A stretch of DNA of 64,000 bases, from NCBI GenBank assembly GCA_001636495.1, contig KV440964.1, positions 2,000,666 through 2,064,665 of the forward strand, read 5' to 3'. This DNA is from Sutcliffiella horikoshii. Lineage in GTDB: Bacteria > Bacillota > Bacilli > Bacillales > Bacillaceae_I. Below are positions 18,148 to 28,118 of the stretch, piece by piece. A program made the translations under genes and the position numbers. Within the stretch, counting starts at the first letter, position 1. Each line of letters opens with the position of its first letter. The notes beneath the pieces were generated by a model. The model worked only from the letters and a program-made list of their open reading frames with translations. It ran no database searches and was not told the origin of the DNA.

Positions 18148-18900
18148 ATGAATCAACTGTTGGAAAGTAATCGAAAAAGCTGGGACAAGGTCGCCCATTA
18201 TTTTAACGGGGTGGATGCCCTTCCGAGTTATGGGCCGTTTTCACAGACGGAAGATGAATTGAAACTATTGGATGATCTGAAAAATAAAAAGGTGTTGGAT
18301 ATTGGTTTTGGAAGTGGTCATTCCTTAAAATATATGGCGGAGGTAAAACAAGCAGGCGAACTTTGGGGAGTGGACCTTTCTTCTGAGCAGAAATCAGCTG
18401 CCGAAAAAACCCTTCAAGGTCTACAACCTCGTTTATTCTGTGCTCCGATGGAACAGGAAATCGACCTTCCAAAAGAGTATTTCGATTGTGTTTATTCCAT
18501 CTATGCATTGGGGTGGACAACGGATTTGAAGGCAACTTTGAAGTTGATTCATTCTTACCTGAAAGAAGGTGGTAGCTTCCTCTTCAGCTGGGACCATCCA
18601 TTGTATGCCCATATAAAAAGTGAAAACGGCATTATGACGCTCGAAAGCTCTTACCAACAAGAAGGCCTACACACCTTTGAAAAATTCAAAGGGGAAGATG
18701 CACCGATGACAATCCATACAAGAAAACTGGCAACCTACATAAACGAACTGATTCAAGCTGGCTTTACCATTGAACAGGTTGTGGAAAGTGATGCGGGAGC
18801 TGGATTTAATGATGAGGAAGCCCCGGTATCGGACCGATACTACTCTCTTTATAAGACTCGCAGATTTCCGTCGACTCTGATAATTAAAGCAAGAAAATAA
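18148..18900 (+). CDS. Class I SAM-dependent methyltransferase
   Basis: About 250 residues with a Rossmann-type methyltransferase core: motif I VLDIGFGSGHSLKYM, the acidic end of strand 2 in LWGVDLS, and motif IV FDCVYSIYALGW. The later part (FLFSWDHPLYAHI, then DRYYSLYKTRRFPSTLII) matches small-molecule methyltransferases of Bacillus with unknown substrate. AAAGGGG is eight bases before ATG 18148; the ATG at 18142 is too close to it. It follows the acetyltransferase gene directly and precedes a Nudix gene by 11 bases. Confidence 0.85.
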   Translation: MNQLLESNRKSWDKVAHYFNGVDALPSYGPFSQTEDELKLLDDLKNKKVLDIGFGSGHSLKYMAEVKQAGELWGVDLSSEQKSAAEKTLQGLQPRLFCAPMEQEIDLPKEYFDCVYSIYALGWTTDLKATLKLIHSYLKEGGSFLFSWDHPLYAHIKSENGIMTLESSYQQEGLHTFEKFKGEDAPMTIHTRKLATYINELIQAGFTIEQVVESDAGAGFNDEEAPVSDRYYSLYKTRRFPSTLIIKARK

Positions 18901-18911
18901 GGGGGATTAAG

Positions 18912-19379
18912 ATGTTTTTAATAAATGTGGAAGGTGCTGTGTACAGAGAGGACAAGTGGCTGATGATCGAGCGGAGTCACAAGGAGGAACATGCGGCGGG
19001 GATGCTTTCCTTTGTTGGAGGAATGGTCGACCCTGAAGGTGCTTCCTCTAATATTTTGGAACGGACATTGAGACGAGAGCTGATGGAGGAAGTAGGCATA
19101 AATGTTCAGGAAAAGATGACGTATGTGCGAAATACCTCTTTTGTTTTGGCGGATGGTCAGGAGGTAGTGGACATTGTGTTCCTATGTGAATGGCAGAGTG
19201 GAGAACCTTATCCGAAAAGTCCGGATGAGGTAGAGGCTGTTCATTGGATGACGACCGATGAAATTATCAACCACCCGCAGACGGAATTCTATTTACATGA
19301 TAATATTCGAGAAGCAGCTCGATTAAGAAACCTGCCAAAACAAAGCACAAACGAACAGGAATCCTATCGTTCACGCTGA
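18912..19379 (+). CDS. Nudix hydrolase
   Basis: A 155-residue Nudix-fold hydrolase. The Nudix box runs from GGMVDPEG to RRELMEEVGI (residues about 36-63), with the REXXEE metal-binding core intact. Members hydrolyse nucleoside diphosphates linked to another group; the substrate here is unknown. AAGGGGGATTAAG precedes the ATG. It is third in the acetyltransferase-methyltransferase run, and an AraC-type gene follows after a short gap. Confidence 0.9.
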   Translation: MFLINVEGAVYREDKWLMIERSHKEEHAAGMLSFVGGMVDPEGASSNILERTLRRELMEEVGINVQEKMTYVRNTSFVLADGQEVVDIVFLCEWQSGEPYPKSPDEVEAVHWMTTDEIINHPQTEFYLHDNIREAARLRNLPKQSTNEQESYRSR

Positions 19380-19406
19380 TAGGATAGACATAAGGAGTGA
19401 GGTCAT

Positions 19407-20273
19407 ATGGCGTTGGTGGAATCGATTCAGCGGGCAATTGAATATATGGAAGAGAATCTGACAGAAGACATAACAATTGAGGATATAGCTAGACATGCAA
19501 ATGTTTCTTCCTTTCATTTTCAACGGACTTTCGGATTGCTGACAGATACCTCGGTTGCAGAGTATTTGAGAAGAAGAAGGTTGACGCTAGCTGCACAGGA
19601 GTTGCTTACAACGGACAACAAGATTATTGATATCGCCTGCAACTATGGTTACGACACTCCCGAGGCTTTCACGAAGGCATTTCGCAGGCAGCACGGCACT
19701 TCTCCAACTGAAGTGCGGAGGCATGAAGGGAAGCTGCAAACTTATAACCGCCTGGTCATCCAGGTGACATTGGAAGGGGCAGAACCGATGAAGTATAGTG
19801 TAGTGAACAAAGAGGCGTTTACAGTGGCTGGGAAAAAGAGAAGATTCTCTTGTGTTAACGATGAACAGTCTATGGAGATTCCGAAGTTCTGGCAGGACGT
19901 AAACCAAGAAGGCTTTACGGATAAGTTATTCCAACTCAATAATGGTCCAATTAAAGGAGTTCTCGGTGTATGTGAAGGAACCACCGAAGAAATGAAAACA
20001 GAGCAAGTGATGGACTACTGGGTAGCTGCAGCCATGGAAGGTGACATCCCAGTTGAATTGGATAAGTTAGAGATTCCTGCTTCAAAATGGGTAGTCTTTG
20101 AAGTGCACGGCCCGATGCCACATGCCATGCAAGACACTTGGAAGCGCATCTTCTCAGAGTGGTTCCCATCCAACAGCTACGAGCATTCTGGAGCACCGGA
20201 TTTTGAGTTGTACACAGATGAGGATCCGTCGAACCCGGACCTTTACTCGGAGATATGGATACCGATAAAATAG
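19407..20273 (+). CDS. AraC family regulator with GyrI-like effector domain
   Basis: A 288-residue transcription regulator. Residues 1-105 contain two helix-turn-helix motifs of the AraC/XylS type (ITIEDIARHANVSSFHFQRTF and IIDIACNYGYDTPEAFTKAF). Residues 125-288 form a GyrI-like/Rob-type effector-binding domain ending in DLYSEIWIPIK. Such proteins sense small hydrophobic or cationic drugs. AAGGAGTGAGGTC precedes the ATG. It may control the preceding acetyltransferase cluster, but no operator was identified. Confidence 0.9.
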   Translation: MALVESIQRAIEYMEENLTEDITIEDIARHANVSSFHFQRTFGLLTDTSVAEYLRRRRLTLAAQELLTTDNKIIDIACNYGYDTPEAFTKAFRRQHGTSPTEVRRHEGKLQTYNRLVIQVTLEGAEPMKYSVVNKEAFTVAGKKRRFSCVNDEQSMEIPKFWQDVNQEGFTDKLFQLNNGPIKGVLGVCEGTTEEMKTEQVMDYWVAAAMEGDIPVELDKLEIPASKWVVFEVHGPMPHAMQDTWKRIFSEWFPSNSYEHSGAPDFELYTDEDPSNPDLYSEIWIPIK

Positions 20274-20277
20274 ATAG

Positions 20278-20325
20278 GAAAAAGGAGTGAGCACTGATCC
20301 GATGGATCAGACTCACTCCTTTTCT
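20278..20325 (+). terminator. Rho-independent terminator after the AraC-type gene
   Basis: AAAAAGGAGTGAG pairs with CTCACTCCTTTT; an inner GATCC/GGATC stem caps the hairpin, and T-rich sequence follows. Confidence 0.85.
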
Positions 20326-20386
20326 TTATTTAGGGGTCAGAATTGGTTTCTTCTACTTTGGACAAAATTAAAGGTATTACATAAAG

Positions 20387-20461
20387 TTTTCGTTCTTAAA
20401 AAAGAACAAATAAATTGTTTTATTGAGAACGAAAAGGGTATAATAGTTCTTGTAAGAGAAC
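20387..20461 (+). promoter_or_regulatory. Promoter flanked by two GTTCT-N6-AGAAC dyads
   Basis: TTGTTT (20415) and TATAAT (20439-20444) with an 18-base spacer form the promoter. GTTCT-N6-AGAAC occurs at 20392-20407 upstream and at 20446-20461 downstream, 54 bases apart. Another AGAAC lies at 20426, and TTTTCGTTCT at 20387 is the exact inverse of AGAACGAAAA at 20426. This looks like a paired operator for an unknown repressor or activator of the next gene. Confidence 0.6.
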
Positions 20462-20476
20462 GTTAGGAGGGAGAGC

Positions 20477-20779
20477 GTGGTCAGAAAACTTTTAATCGTA
20501 CTGTTACTATTAAATATTTTTGATGGAGGTGCGACTTACTATGGCCTTCAATTTCATATGATTGAAGAAGTGAACCCTTTGATGAAAGCTCTCTATGAAA
20601 AAAGCCCTTTATTATTTCTTTCCTTTAAACTGGGAGTTTCCTTTTTATTATTGTTTTTTATTAAAAAAAACTTGAAATTAAAATCGGTCCTCTTAAAAGT
20701 GGTGAGTGCGACAGCTGTTTGTGGATACAGTATGGTTACCATCCTACATATATATTGGATTTTCTATTATATAAATTAA
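20477..20779 (+). CDS. Small membrane protein, DUF5658 family
   Basis: A 100-residue protein with three predicted membrane helices (about 4-20, 46-62 and 75-97). The motif NIFDGGATYYGLQF followed by EVNPLM is characteristic of DUF5658. Function is unknown. The start is GTG, with GGAGGG seven bases upstream. It has a distinct promoter framed by palindromes and ends at a bidirectional terminator shared with yqhG. Confidence 0.75.
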   Translation: MVRKLLIVLLLLNIFDGGATYYGLQFHMIEEVNPLMKALYEKSPLLFLSFKLGVSFLLLFFIKKNLKLKSVLLKVVSATAVCGYSMVTILHIYWIFYYIN

Positions 20780-20823
20780 ACATACACAATGGGTTAGGAT
20801 TATTGCCCATTGTGTATGTTGTT
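20780..20823. terminator. Bidirectional terminator between the DUF5658 gene and yqhG
   Basis: ACATACACAATGGG and CCCATTGTGTATGT form a perfect 14-bp stem that also contains the yqhG stop codon region. It can serve both convergent genes. Confidence 0.85.
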
Positions 20824-21618
20824 TATAAAGGAAGGACTAAGGTAGAAAAGCCCACCATTAATAATCGTTACATGAATCTTCGGCTCATACTGCTCCTGTA
20901 GGGCCTTTTTCTCCGTTTCATATGCTTCAGGCTTTTCTTCGTCATCCTCGTAGAAATGCTGTAAAAGTTGGAGATCTTTTTCCCAGCGTTTCCTTGCTTC
21001 ATCTCCCCATTGGTGATCCTGGCTTGCGATAAATCCATTCACATAATGCTCAAGCCTCGATAGTCCGCTAGCCGGCATGATGATGGGGGTCATGGTAAAA
21101 CAGAAATCGGGTATTTTAGGTGTCAGGTTCATTCTTTCTACTTTCTCTTGGAACCGTTCCAATATGGTCCCTGTAATCAGGTGAATTCCCAGCGACATGA
21201 TCACATCCTTCTTGCGATCACATTGATAACTTACTTTCATGTTCACATTCAGCCATGGATGAAGCGGGAGGTGGCCCGCCCCGTTGTGCGCTTGAACATT
21301 TTCATAAAGGCGGATATACCCTGCAAGACTCTTCGTGGACTCGAAAATCTGATGCATCCTAGGGGATCCAAAATGGACATGGTCCCCTTTAAGGTCTTCC
21401 GAAGCTTGATTACTATCTGTGATCAAGGTCATTTTCATCGGGTTCGGTACCCCCCCCGTCTTTTCGAGATAGTGCCAATAGAAAGGACGGTTCATCAGTT
21501 CCTTATCCATATCAATGGTTAACTGAACGGCGAGATGACTATTTGTATTCTCGATGATCTCACAGCTGTTTGCTGTAAAATAACGCTCCAAAAACCTATG
21601 AATTTCCCGCTGCTGCAT
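20800..21618 (-). CDS. yqhG: YqhG family protein
   Basis: A 272-residue protein of the Bacillus YqhG family, found next to the YqhH helicase and the gcv operon. It begins MQQREIHRFLERYF and contains no obvious catalytic motif, signal peptide or membrane segment. The segment starting YQCDRKKDVIMSLGI is typical of the family. AAAGGAGGAAGAG precedes the ATG. It overlaps the end of yqhH by 23 bases, so both come from one minus-strand transcript. Function is unknown. Confidence 0.88.
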   Translation of the reverse strand: MQQREIHRFLERYFTANSCEIIENTNSHLAVQLTIDMDKELMNRPFYWHYLEKTGGVPNPMKMTLITDSNQASEDLKGDHVHFGSPRMHQIFESTKSLAGYIRLYENVQAHNGAGHLPLHPWLNVNMKVSYQCDRKKDVIMSLGIHLITGTILERFQEKVERMNLTPKIPDFCFTMTPIIMPASGLSRLEHYVNGFIASQDHQWGDEARKRWEKDLQLLQHFYEDDEEKPEAYETEKKALQEQYEPKIHVTIINGGLFYLSPSFINNIHNGQ

Positions 21619-23293
21619 GTGGCTCTTCCTCCTTTTTCATCTGATCGGCAAATTCAATGATAGATGAGAGGTTTTCCATTTTGATTTTCATTTCACCCTC
21701 GGACTTGGAGTGGAGCATGATATCTTGAATATGCTCTTCTAGGTTCTTGATCTCCATCTTCGTCAAGATATCATCTAGCTCCCCAATGACACGCTCAAAC
21801 AGGTTTATTTTTTCATAGAGAAGCTTTAAAATATGCTCCTCAACGGTATTGCTTGTTGCAAAATTGTAGATATGGACATCCCGCTCCTGCCCGAGCCTGT
21901 GGATACGACCGATACGCTGCTCCAACCTCATCGGATTCCAAGGTAGATCATAGTTGATGATATGGTTACAGAACTGTAGATTGATCCCTTCGCCCCCTGC
22001 CTCTGTGGCAATAAGCACCTGAACATGATTTTTAAACAATTCCCGCATCCAATCTTTTTTCCCGCGCTTGAACCCGCCTCGGAACGGAACGGAGGTAATG
22101 CCGTTCTGCTTCAGGAACCATTGGAGGTACATCTGAGTGGCTCTGTATTCCGTGAAAATAATGACTTTATCCTTTACCTTATGAATCAGCTCCAACACTT
22201 TTTCCGCTTTGGAATTTCGTCCAACCAGGTCAATCTTTGCAAAAATATTAAGCAGTCCCTGTGACGGTTGGTAATGTGGATTTTCTTGCTGCTTTCTCTC
22301 TATCATGTTCTTTACGGTATAATAAACAGCTTCCCTGCTGCTGCATGCCTCCCGCTGTAACGTCATGATTGAGAATTGGCTGGTAATAGGTACATAAGGA
22401 TCGACCTTCAATTGATTAATCGCTTCATATAAATCCTGTTCCTCTTTGGTGAATTCGATGATACAAGACTCCACATTCCGCTTAGGCCAATCAATTCCAG
22501 TGTCACCACGTCTGTTCCGGATCATTACCTTGTTAACCAGCTCTTTTAAATACTCATCGTTTTCAAGCTTGCGATCCTTGGCTCGGAATACCTCGGCAAA
22601 ATTGCTCTCACTTCCAAGATGACCAGGTTTAAGAAGGGAAACCAAGTTGAATATTTCCTCGACCTTATTTTGAATCGGTGTGGCGGTAAGAAGAAGGCAG
22701 AACTTTTTCTTCAGATTCTGCACAAATTCATAGTTTTTGGTTTTATTGTTTTTCAGTTTATGAGCCTCATCAATGATTACCATGTCATACTCCAAGCTGT
22801 TGATGATCTCTCTGTGCGGACTCCGCTTCGCCGTATCAATAGAAGAGACGACCACATCACACTGTTCCCACACATAGCTCTTACGCTGTGCGATAGCCGG
22901 GATATAGAACTTCTGATTCAACTCGATGGCCCATTGAGAGACAAGGGAAGCGGGAACGAGGATTAATACTTTCTTGACCAATCCACGAATCATATACTCT
23001 TTTAAAACAAGCCCAGCTTCAATTGTCTTTCCAAGTCCCACTTCATCGGCAAGTATCGCCTTCCCATTCATTTCTTCGACCACATTCCTCGCTACTTCCA
23101 ACTGGTGGGGAAGTGGTGTGAGCTGTGGAAGGTGGGAAGGAGCCAGCAACCCTTCGAATTCCGGGATGCTAAGATGGTTTTCTACTTCCAATGCAAGTTT
23201 GAATAATTCGTAATTAGCCCAAGGTCCATCATCTGTCATTCGTTTCAGCAGTTCTTCCTGCCATTCCTTGTCAAATACAATCTCTACATTCAT
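21596..23293 (-). CDS. yqhH: SNF2/RapA-like helicase
   Basis: A 565-residue superfamily 2 ATPase. Motif I is LADEVGLGKTIEAG, motif II IIDEAHKLKN, motif III LLLTATPIQN, and the C-terminal helicase half has VLIATEAGGEGINLQ and NPMRLEQRIGRIHRLGQ. It resembles RapA and other Swi2/Snf2 enzymes that move along double-stranded nucleic acid or displace bound proteins rather than unwinding. The target in Bacillus is unknown. It lacks extra accessory domains. AAAGGA precedes the ATG. It is divergent from the glycine riboswitch operon. Confidence 0.92.
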   Translation of the reverse strand: MNVEIVFDKEWQEELLKRMTDDGPWANYELFKLALEVENHLSIPEFEGLLAPSHLPQLTPLPHQLEVARNVVEEMNGKAILADEVGLGKTIEAGLVLKEYMIRGLVKKVLILVPASLVSQWAIELNQKFYIPAIAQRKSYVWEQCDVVVSSIDTAKRSPHREIINSLEYDMVIIDEAHKLKNNKTKNYEFVQNLKKKFCLLLTATPIQNKVEEIFNLVSLLKPGHLGSESNFAEVFRAKDRKLENDEYLKELVNKVMIRNRRGDTGIDWPKRNVESCIIEFTKEEQDLYEAINQLKVDPYVPITSQFSIMTLQREACSSREAVYYTVKNMIERKQQENPHYQPSQGLLNIFAKIDLVGRNSKAEKVLELIHKVKDKVIIFTEYRATQMYLQWFLKQNGITSVPFRGGFKRGKKDWMRELFKNHVQVLIATEAGGEGINLQFCNHIINYDLPWNPMRLEQRIGRIHRLGQERDVHIYNFATSNTVEEHILKLLYEKINLFERVIGELDDILTKMEIKNLEEHIQDIMLHSKSEGEMKIKMENLSSIIEFADQMKKEEEPHAAAGNS

Positions 23294-23564
23294 TACCGTG
23301 CATCCTTTCTGAATTATCCAATTTTTAGTGCGTTGTAAAAGGATAGCGTTTTCATTAGAAAATATTGAAAAATACCTTGTATAAAGACGAACGTTTAGCT
23401 ATATAAAAATAATAATAGTAAGTGTTTTAGTATTGCCAGAATCCTTTGTCTAATGGTAGGATAATAGTGAGCTTGGAAAGGTGATTTCCCTAACTCAATA
23501 AACATGAATGTTGTAACTTCCTATCTAGTATGACCATGTTTGAAAAAAATATTATATTGCGAAT

Positions 23565-23802
23565 GAGAACAAGGGGAGAGACTGTCCACTAAGATGCGGC
23601 AGCGCCGAAGGAGCAAGCAAACTAAATGTGAATCTCTCAGGCAAAAAGACTCTTGTTGGACGCAGCTCTGGAGAGTGTTTATTCTTGTTTTGCATGGATA
23701 AACCACCAAAGGGGAAAGCCTTCTACATAAGGTAAACTTTCAGGTGCAAGGGACAGAGAACTCTTTTTTGAAAAAAGGAGCTTCTCTGTCCTTTTTTGAG
23801 CA
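23565..23802 (+). promoter_or_regulatory. Tandem glycine riboswitch with expression-platform terminator
   Basis: Two glycine aptamers follow one another. The first runs from GGGGAGAGACTG through GCGCCGAAGGAGCAA to GCAGCTCTGGAGAG. The second runs from ACCACCAAAGGGGAAAGCC to CTTTCAGGTGCAAGG. These are the family's conserved core strings. GGACAGAGAA pairs with TTCTCTGTCC before a T run (23751-23795), giving a terminator. Glycine binding should favour read-through into gcvT, as in B. subtilis. The 270 bases to the left, up to yqhH, hold the divergent promoters and no gene. Confidence 0.95.
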
Positions 23803-23858
23803 AAAAGAGAAATTAGTAGGTTGAAATTCTTTTGGTTACTAAAAGGAGGAGAAAAGTA

Positions 23859-24962
23859 ATGACTGAACTTAAAAGAACACCTTTATATGAAGTGTACAAA
23901 GACCATGGTGCAAAAACCATCGATTTTGGTGGATGGGACTTGCCCGTTCAATTTTCAAGCATCAAAGACGAGCACGAAGCGGTGCGTACAACTGCCGGTT
24001 TATTCGATGTATCCCACATGGGTGAAATTGAAGTAAAAGGAAAAGACAGTCTTGCTTACCTACAAAAAATGATGACAAATGACGTTTCCAAACTAAAAGA
24101 CGGTGGCGCGCAATATACAGCGATGTGCTATCCGGACGGCGGGACAGTGGATGATCTTCTTATCTACAAAAAAGCGGACGAAGATTACCTGCTTGTTGTC
24201 AATGCATCTAATATCGAAAAAGATTTTGACTGGTTAAAAAGCCATGCCACAGAAGAAGTAGAAGTAACAAATATCTCTGAAAGCATCGCACAATTGGCGA
24301 TTCAGGGGCCTTTAGCTGAGAAAGTCCTTCAAAAGCTTACAAACACAGACCTTTCAGCAATAAAATTCTTTAAATTTAATGAAAATGTAAATATCGATGG
24401 TGTCTCTGCACTTGTTTCCAGAACCGGCTATACAGGAGAAGACGGCTTTGAAATCTACTGCCACCAGGAAGATGCGGTTCACCTCTGGAACAAGCTACTT
24501 GAGGCCGGCAAAGAAGATGGACTTGTACCATGTGGATTAGGCTCGCGTGATACATTACGTTTTGAAGCTAATCTTGCTTTATATGGACAGGAGCTATCAA
24601 AGGATATTACCCCTATCGAGGCAGGCATCGGTTTTGCTGTAAAAACGAACAAAGAAGAAGATTTCTTTGGAAAAGAAGTATTGAAAGAACAACGAGAAAA
24701 CGGTGCTCCACGCCGCATTGTAGGAATTGAAATGATTGACAAAGGAATTCCGCGTCACGGCTATGAAGTGTTTGTTGGTGAGGAAAAAATCGGTGAGGTG
24801 ACAACTGGTACACAGTCTCCTACCTTAAAGAAAAATATCGGCCTAGCGTTAGTGGATAAGAAGTTCACGGAGCTTGAAACCGAAGTTGAAGTACAGGTGC
24901 GGAAGAAACGCCTGAAAGGGAAAGTGGTCAAAACACCTTTCTACCAACGACCAAAAAACTAG
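23859..24962 (+). CDS. gcvT: Glycine cleavage system T protein (aminomethyltransferase)
   Basis: A 367-residue tetrahydrofolate-dependent aminomethyltransferase of the glycine cleavage system, which takes the methylene group from aminomethylated H protein and releases ammonia. It starts with [19 protein letters not shown] and has the folate-binding segment [15 protein letters not shown] and the motif [24 protein letters not shown] lies nine bases before ATG 23859, which is preferred to the frame start at 23832. It is first in the riboswitch operon, separated from gcvPA by a 246-base gap holding a repeat element. Confidence 0.97.
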   Translation: MTELKRTPLYEVYKDHGAKTIDFGGWDLPVQFSSIKDEHEAVRTTAGLFDVSHMGEIEVKGKDSLAYLQKMMTNDVSKLKDGGAQYTAMCYPDGGTVDDLLIYKKADEDYLLVVNASNIEKDFDWLKSHATEEVEVTNISESIAQLAIQGPLAEKVLQKLTNTDLSAIKFFKFNENVNIDGVSALVSRTGYTGEDGFEIYCHQEDAVHLWNKLLEAGKEDGLVPCGLGSRDTLRFEANLALYGQELSKDITPIEAGIGFAVKTNKEEDFFGKEVLKEQRENGAPRRIVGIEMIDKGIPRHGYEVFVGEEKIGEVTTGTQSPTLKKNIGLALVDKKFTELETEVEVQVRKKRLKGKVVKTPFYQRPKN

Positions 24963-24998
24963 ACTCTTATTATATAAATTAAGGCTCTGTTAAACGCC

Positions 24999-25125
24999 GC
25001 TGTTGCTCTCCACAAAAGGCTTCGCTTTCCGCGGGGCGACCTTGAGCCTCCTCGCTTCGCTGCGGGGTCTCAAGATTGTCGCTACTCTCCCGCTGGAGTC
25101 TACGCCTTTTGCTCCAAGCAACAGC
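24999..25125. repeat. 127-bp dispersed element, copy 1
   Basis: It begins GCTGTTG and ends CAACAGC, perfect terminal inverted repeats, and its interior has CTTTCCGCGGGGCGACCTTG, GAGCCTCCTCG, TGCGGGGTCTC and a CTGGAGTC core. Copy 2 at 47477-47604 shares ends, length and the inner blocks. No protein is encoded. It lies between gcvT and gcvPA within one operon, so it must be transcribed. High GC for an intergenic region here. Confidence 0.85.
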
Positions 25126-25208
25126 TAGAAATCTTATTTTTTATCACCATCTAACTTCAAAGAGCTTAAATTAAAAAAACCCAAAACGAACCGGAGAGGG
25201 GAACTCAC

Positions 25209-26555
25209 ATGAAACATCGTTATTTACCGATGACAGACCAAGACATCCAGGAAATGCTGCAAGTAATCGGTGTAGAGAACATAGAAGAACTTTTTTCAGA
25301 TATCCCAGAAAGCGTCCGCTATGACGGAGAACTGAAAATCAAAAAGGCAAAATCTGAATCAGAATTGATGCGTGAACTTAGTGATTTGGCTGCAAAGAAC
25401 AAAGATCTACGCAAGCATGCCTCCTTCTTGGGAGCTGGCGTTTATGATCACTACATGCCGGTTATCGTAGATCACGTCATTTCCCGTTCTGAATTTTATA
25501 CAGCATACACACCTTACCAACCTGAGATTTCTCAAGGGGAACTGCAAGCAATCTTTGAATTCCAAACCATGATTTGTGAACTGACAGGCATGGACGTTGC
25601 AAACTCCTCTATGTATGATGGCCCAACAGCCTTTGCAGAAGCGGCGATGCTTGCATGCGGTCATACCAAAAAGAAGAAAGTGCTTATCTCAGGTGCTGTA
25701 CATCCTGAAGCGAAAGCGGTAGTTACATCGTACGCAAAAGGTCAATATGTGGAAGTTGTTGAAATTCCAACGAAAGACGGAGTGACAGATGTAGCGGCAC
25801 TTGAAGAAATGATGTCTTCAGACGTTGCAGCGGTTATGGTTCAATATCCAAACTTCTTTGGTCAAATCGAACCCCTTCAAGAGATTGAAAAACTTGCCCA
25901 TACAGATAAGGGAATGTTCGTTGTTTCTTCCAATCCATTGGCGCTTGGTGCTTTGACTCCTCCAGGTAAATTTGGCGCTGATATTGTAACAGGTGATGCA
26001 CAGCCGTTCGGTATACCAACCCAATTCGGTGGACCTCACTGCGGTTATTTTGCTGTAACAACTAAATTGATGCGTAAGGTTCCGGGTAGATTAGTAGGTC
26101 AGACAGTGGATGAGGAAGGCCAACGCGGATTCGTTCTTACGCTTCAAGCACGTGAACAGCATATCCGCCGTGACAAAGCGACTTCTAACATCTGTTCCAA
26201 TCAGGCATTGAACGCACTTGCTGCCTCTGTTGCCATGACGGCACTTGGCAAAAAGGGTGTGAAGGAAATGGCCGTTCAAAACATCCAAAAAGCGCAGTAT
26301 GCTAAACGCACTTTAGAAGCGGCGGGGCTTGAAGTAACGTTCAGCGGACCATTCTTCAACGAGTTTGTTGTTAAGCTGTCCACTCCAATTAAAGAAGTCA
26401 ATCGTAAGCTTCTTGAAAAAGGATTGATTGGTGGTTACGACTTAGGTACTTACTATCCTGAGCTTGAAAACCACATGCTACTTGCGGTAACTGAACTGCG
26501 ATCAAAAGAGGAAATCGACACACTAGCGAGAGAAATGGGGGCTCATCAACAATGA
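25209..26555 (+). CDS. gcvPA: Glycine dehydrogenase (decarboxylating) subunit 1
   Basis: A 448-residue alpha subunit of the split P protein of the glycine cleavage system, which decarboxylates glycine and passes the aminomethyl group to H protein lipoate. It begins [17 protein letters not shown] and has the family blocks [35 protein letters not shown] and [30 protein letters not shown] precedes the ATG. It overlaps gcvPB by 4 bases (ATGA), so subunits are made in equal amounts. Full length. Confidence 0.97.
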   Translation: MKHRYLPMTDQDIQEMLQVIGVENIEELFSDIPESVRYDGELKIKKAKSESELMRELSDLAAKNKDLRKHASFLGAGVYDHYMPVIVDHVISRSEFYTAYTPYQPEISQGELQAIFEFQTMICELTGMDVANSSMYDGPTAFAEAAMLACGHTKKKKVLISGAVHPEAKAVVTSYAKGQYVEVVEIPTKDGVTDVAALEEMMSSDVAAVMVQYPNFFGQIEPLQEIEKLAHTDKGMFVVSSNPLALGALTPPGKFGADIVTGDAQPFGIPTQFGGPHCGYFAVTTKLMRKVPGRLVGQTVDEEGQRGFVLTLQAREQHIRRDKATSNICSNQALNALAASVAMTALGKKGVKEMAVQNIQKAQYAKRTLEAAGLEVTFSGPFFNEFVVKLSTPIKEVNRKLLEKGLIGGYDLGTYYPELENHMLLAVTELRSKEEIDTLAREMGAHQQ

Positions 26556-28018
26556 AAAAGCAAAATCAACCACTCATTTTTGAAATGTCCAGAGAAGGTC
26601 GTATCGGATACAGCCTACCTGAAAACGATGTACCAGAAGTAGATTTAGCAGAACTTTTCCCAAGCGAATACATCCGCGAGGAAGCGCCGGAACTTCCGGA
26701 AGTTTCCGAGCTTGATATTATGCGTCACTATACGGCATTAAGTAATCGTAACCACGGTGTGGACTCTGGGTTCTACCCGCTTGGTTCTTGTACGATGAAG
26801 TATAACCCGAAAATCAATGAAAACGTAGCTCGCTTCCCAGGTTTCGCACATATCCATCCGTTGCAGGATGAGTCAACTGTGCAAGGTGCGTTGGAGTTAA
26901 TGCACGACTTGCAAGAGCACCTAATCGAAATAACAGGAATGGACGAAGTGACACTGCAACCTGCAGCAGGTGCGCATGGTGAGTGGACAGGACTTATGAT
27001 GATTCGTGCTTTCCATGAGGCAAACAATGATCATAACCGTACAAAAGTTATCGTTCCTGACTCCGCACACGGAACAAACCCGGCATCTGCAACAGTAGCT
27101 GGTTTTGAAACTATTACCGTAAAATCCGACGAGAACGGGTTGGTAGACTTAGAGGATCTTCGCAGAGTGGTAGGGGAAGATACGGCTGCATTGATGCTGA
27201 CCAACCCCAACACGCTTGGACTATTTGAAGAAAACATTCTTGAGATGGCCAGCATCATCCATGATGCAGGCGGAAAGCTCTATTATGACGGAGCAAATCT
27301 GAATGCGGTTCTAAGCAAGGCTCGCCCAGGGGACATGGGCTTTGATGTGGTTCACTTGAACTTACACAAAACATTCACAGGCCCTCACGGTGGCGGTGGC
27401 CCTGGTTCCGGTCCAGTCGGGGTAAAAGCTGATTTAATCCCTTACTTCCCAAAACCTTTGGTAGTGAAAAAAGAAGACGGCACGTTCGGATTTGATTATG
27501 ACCGTCCAGAATCTATCGGCCGTGTGAAGCCATTCTACGGTAACTTCGGCATCAACGTTCGTGCTTACACGTATATCCGTTCTATGGGTCCGGATGGATT
27601 GAAAGCAGTAACGGAATATGCCGTATTGAATGCGAACTACATGATGCGCCGCTTGGCAGAGCACTACGACCTGCCGTTTGACAGACATTGTAAGCACGAA
27701 TTCGTGTTGAGCGGTAAGCGTCAGAAGAAGCTTGGCGTACGTACTTTGGACATTGCCAAACGCTTACTTGACTTTGGCTACCACCCGCCAACAATCTACT
27801 TCCCACTGAATGTGGAAGAATGCATCATGATCGAGCCTACAGAAACGGAATCAAAAGAAACATTGGATTCCTTCATTGACGCAATGATCCAGATTGCGCG
27901 TGAAGCAGAAGAAAATCCAGAAGTAGTGCAAGAAGCACCTCATACGACAGTGATTAAGAGATTGGATGAAACGCTAGCAGCGCGTAAGCCTGTGTTGCGT
28001 TATAAGAAGGAAGCTTAA
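26552..28018 (+). CDS. gcvPB: Glycine dehydrogenase (decarboxylating) subunit 2
   Basis: A 488-residue beta subunit of the P protein carrying the pyridoxal phosphate lysine in [21 protein letters not shown]. Other conserved blocks are [13 protein letters not shown] and [17 protein letters not shown]. It works with GcvPA in the cytosol. Translation is coupled to gcvPA through an ATGA overlap. A terminator follows, closing the operon. The H protein gene is elsewhere, as in B. subtilis. LipM, which starts lipoate synthesis for H protein, is encoded 1.6 kb downstream. Confidence 0.97.
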   Translation: MKKQNQPLIFEMSREGRIGYSLPENDVPEVDLAELFPSEYIREEAPELPEVSELDIMRHYTALSNRNHGVDSGFYPLGSCTMKYNPKINENVARFPGFAHIHPLQDESTVQGALELMHDLQEHLIEITGMDEVTLQPAAGAHGEWTGLMMIRAFHEANNDHNRTKVIVPDSAHGTNPASATVAGFETITVKSDENGLVDLEDLRRVVGEDTAALMLTNPNTLGLFEENILEMASIIHDAGGKLYYDGANLNAVLSKARPGDMGFDVVHLNLHKTFTGPHGGGGPGSGPVGVKADLIPYFPKPLVVKKEDGTFGFDYDRPESIGRVKPFYGNFGINVRAYTYIRSMGPDGLKAVTEYAVLNANYMMRRLAEHYDLPFDRHCKHEFVLSGKRQKKLGVRTLDIAKRLLDFGYHPPTIYFPLNVEECIMIEPTETESKETLDSFIDAMIQIAREAEENPEVVQEAPHTTVIKRLDETLAARKPVLRYKKEA

Positions 28019-28032
28019 TTGGGATTATGAAT

Positions 28033-28071
28033 GGAGAGATGGGACGGGGCGACCTGTCCTCTTTTTTTTTA
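28033..28071 (+). terminator. Rho-independent terminator of the gcv operon
   Basis: AGATGGGAC pairs with GTCCTCT across a GC-rich loop with a bulge, followed by nine or more T. Confidence 0.7.
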
Positions 28072-28118
28072 TGTAGTTGAAAACTTGCGGAAGTGGTGAG
28101 TGTGCATGTTTTTGTCGA

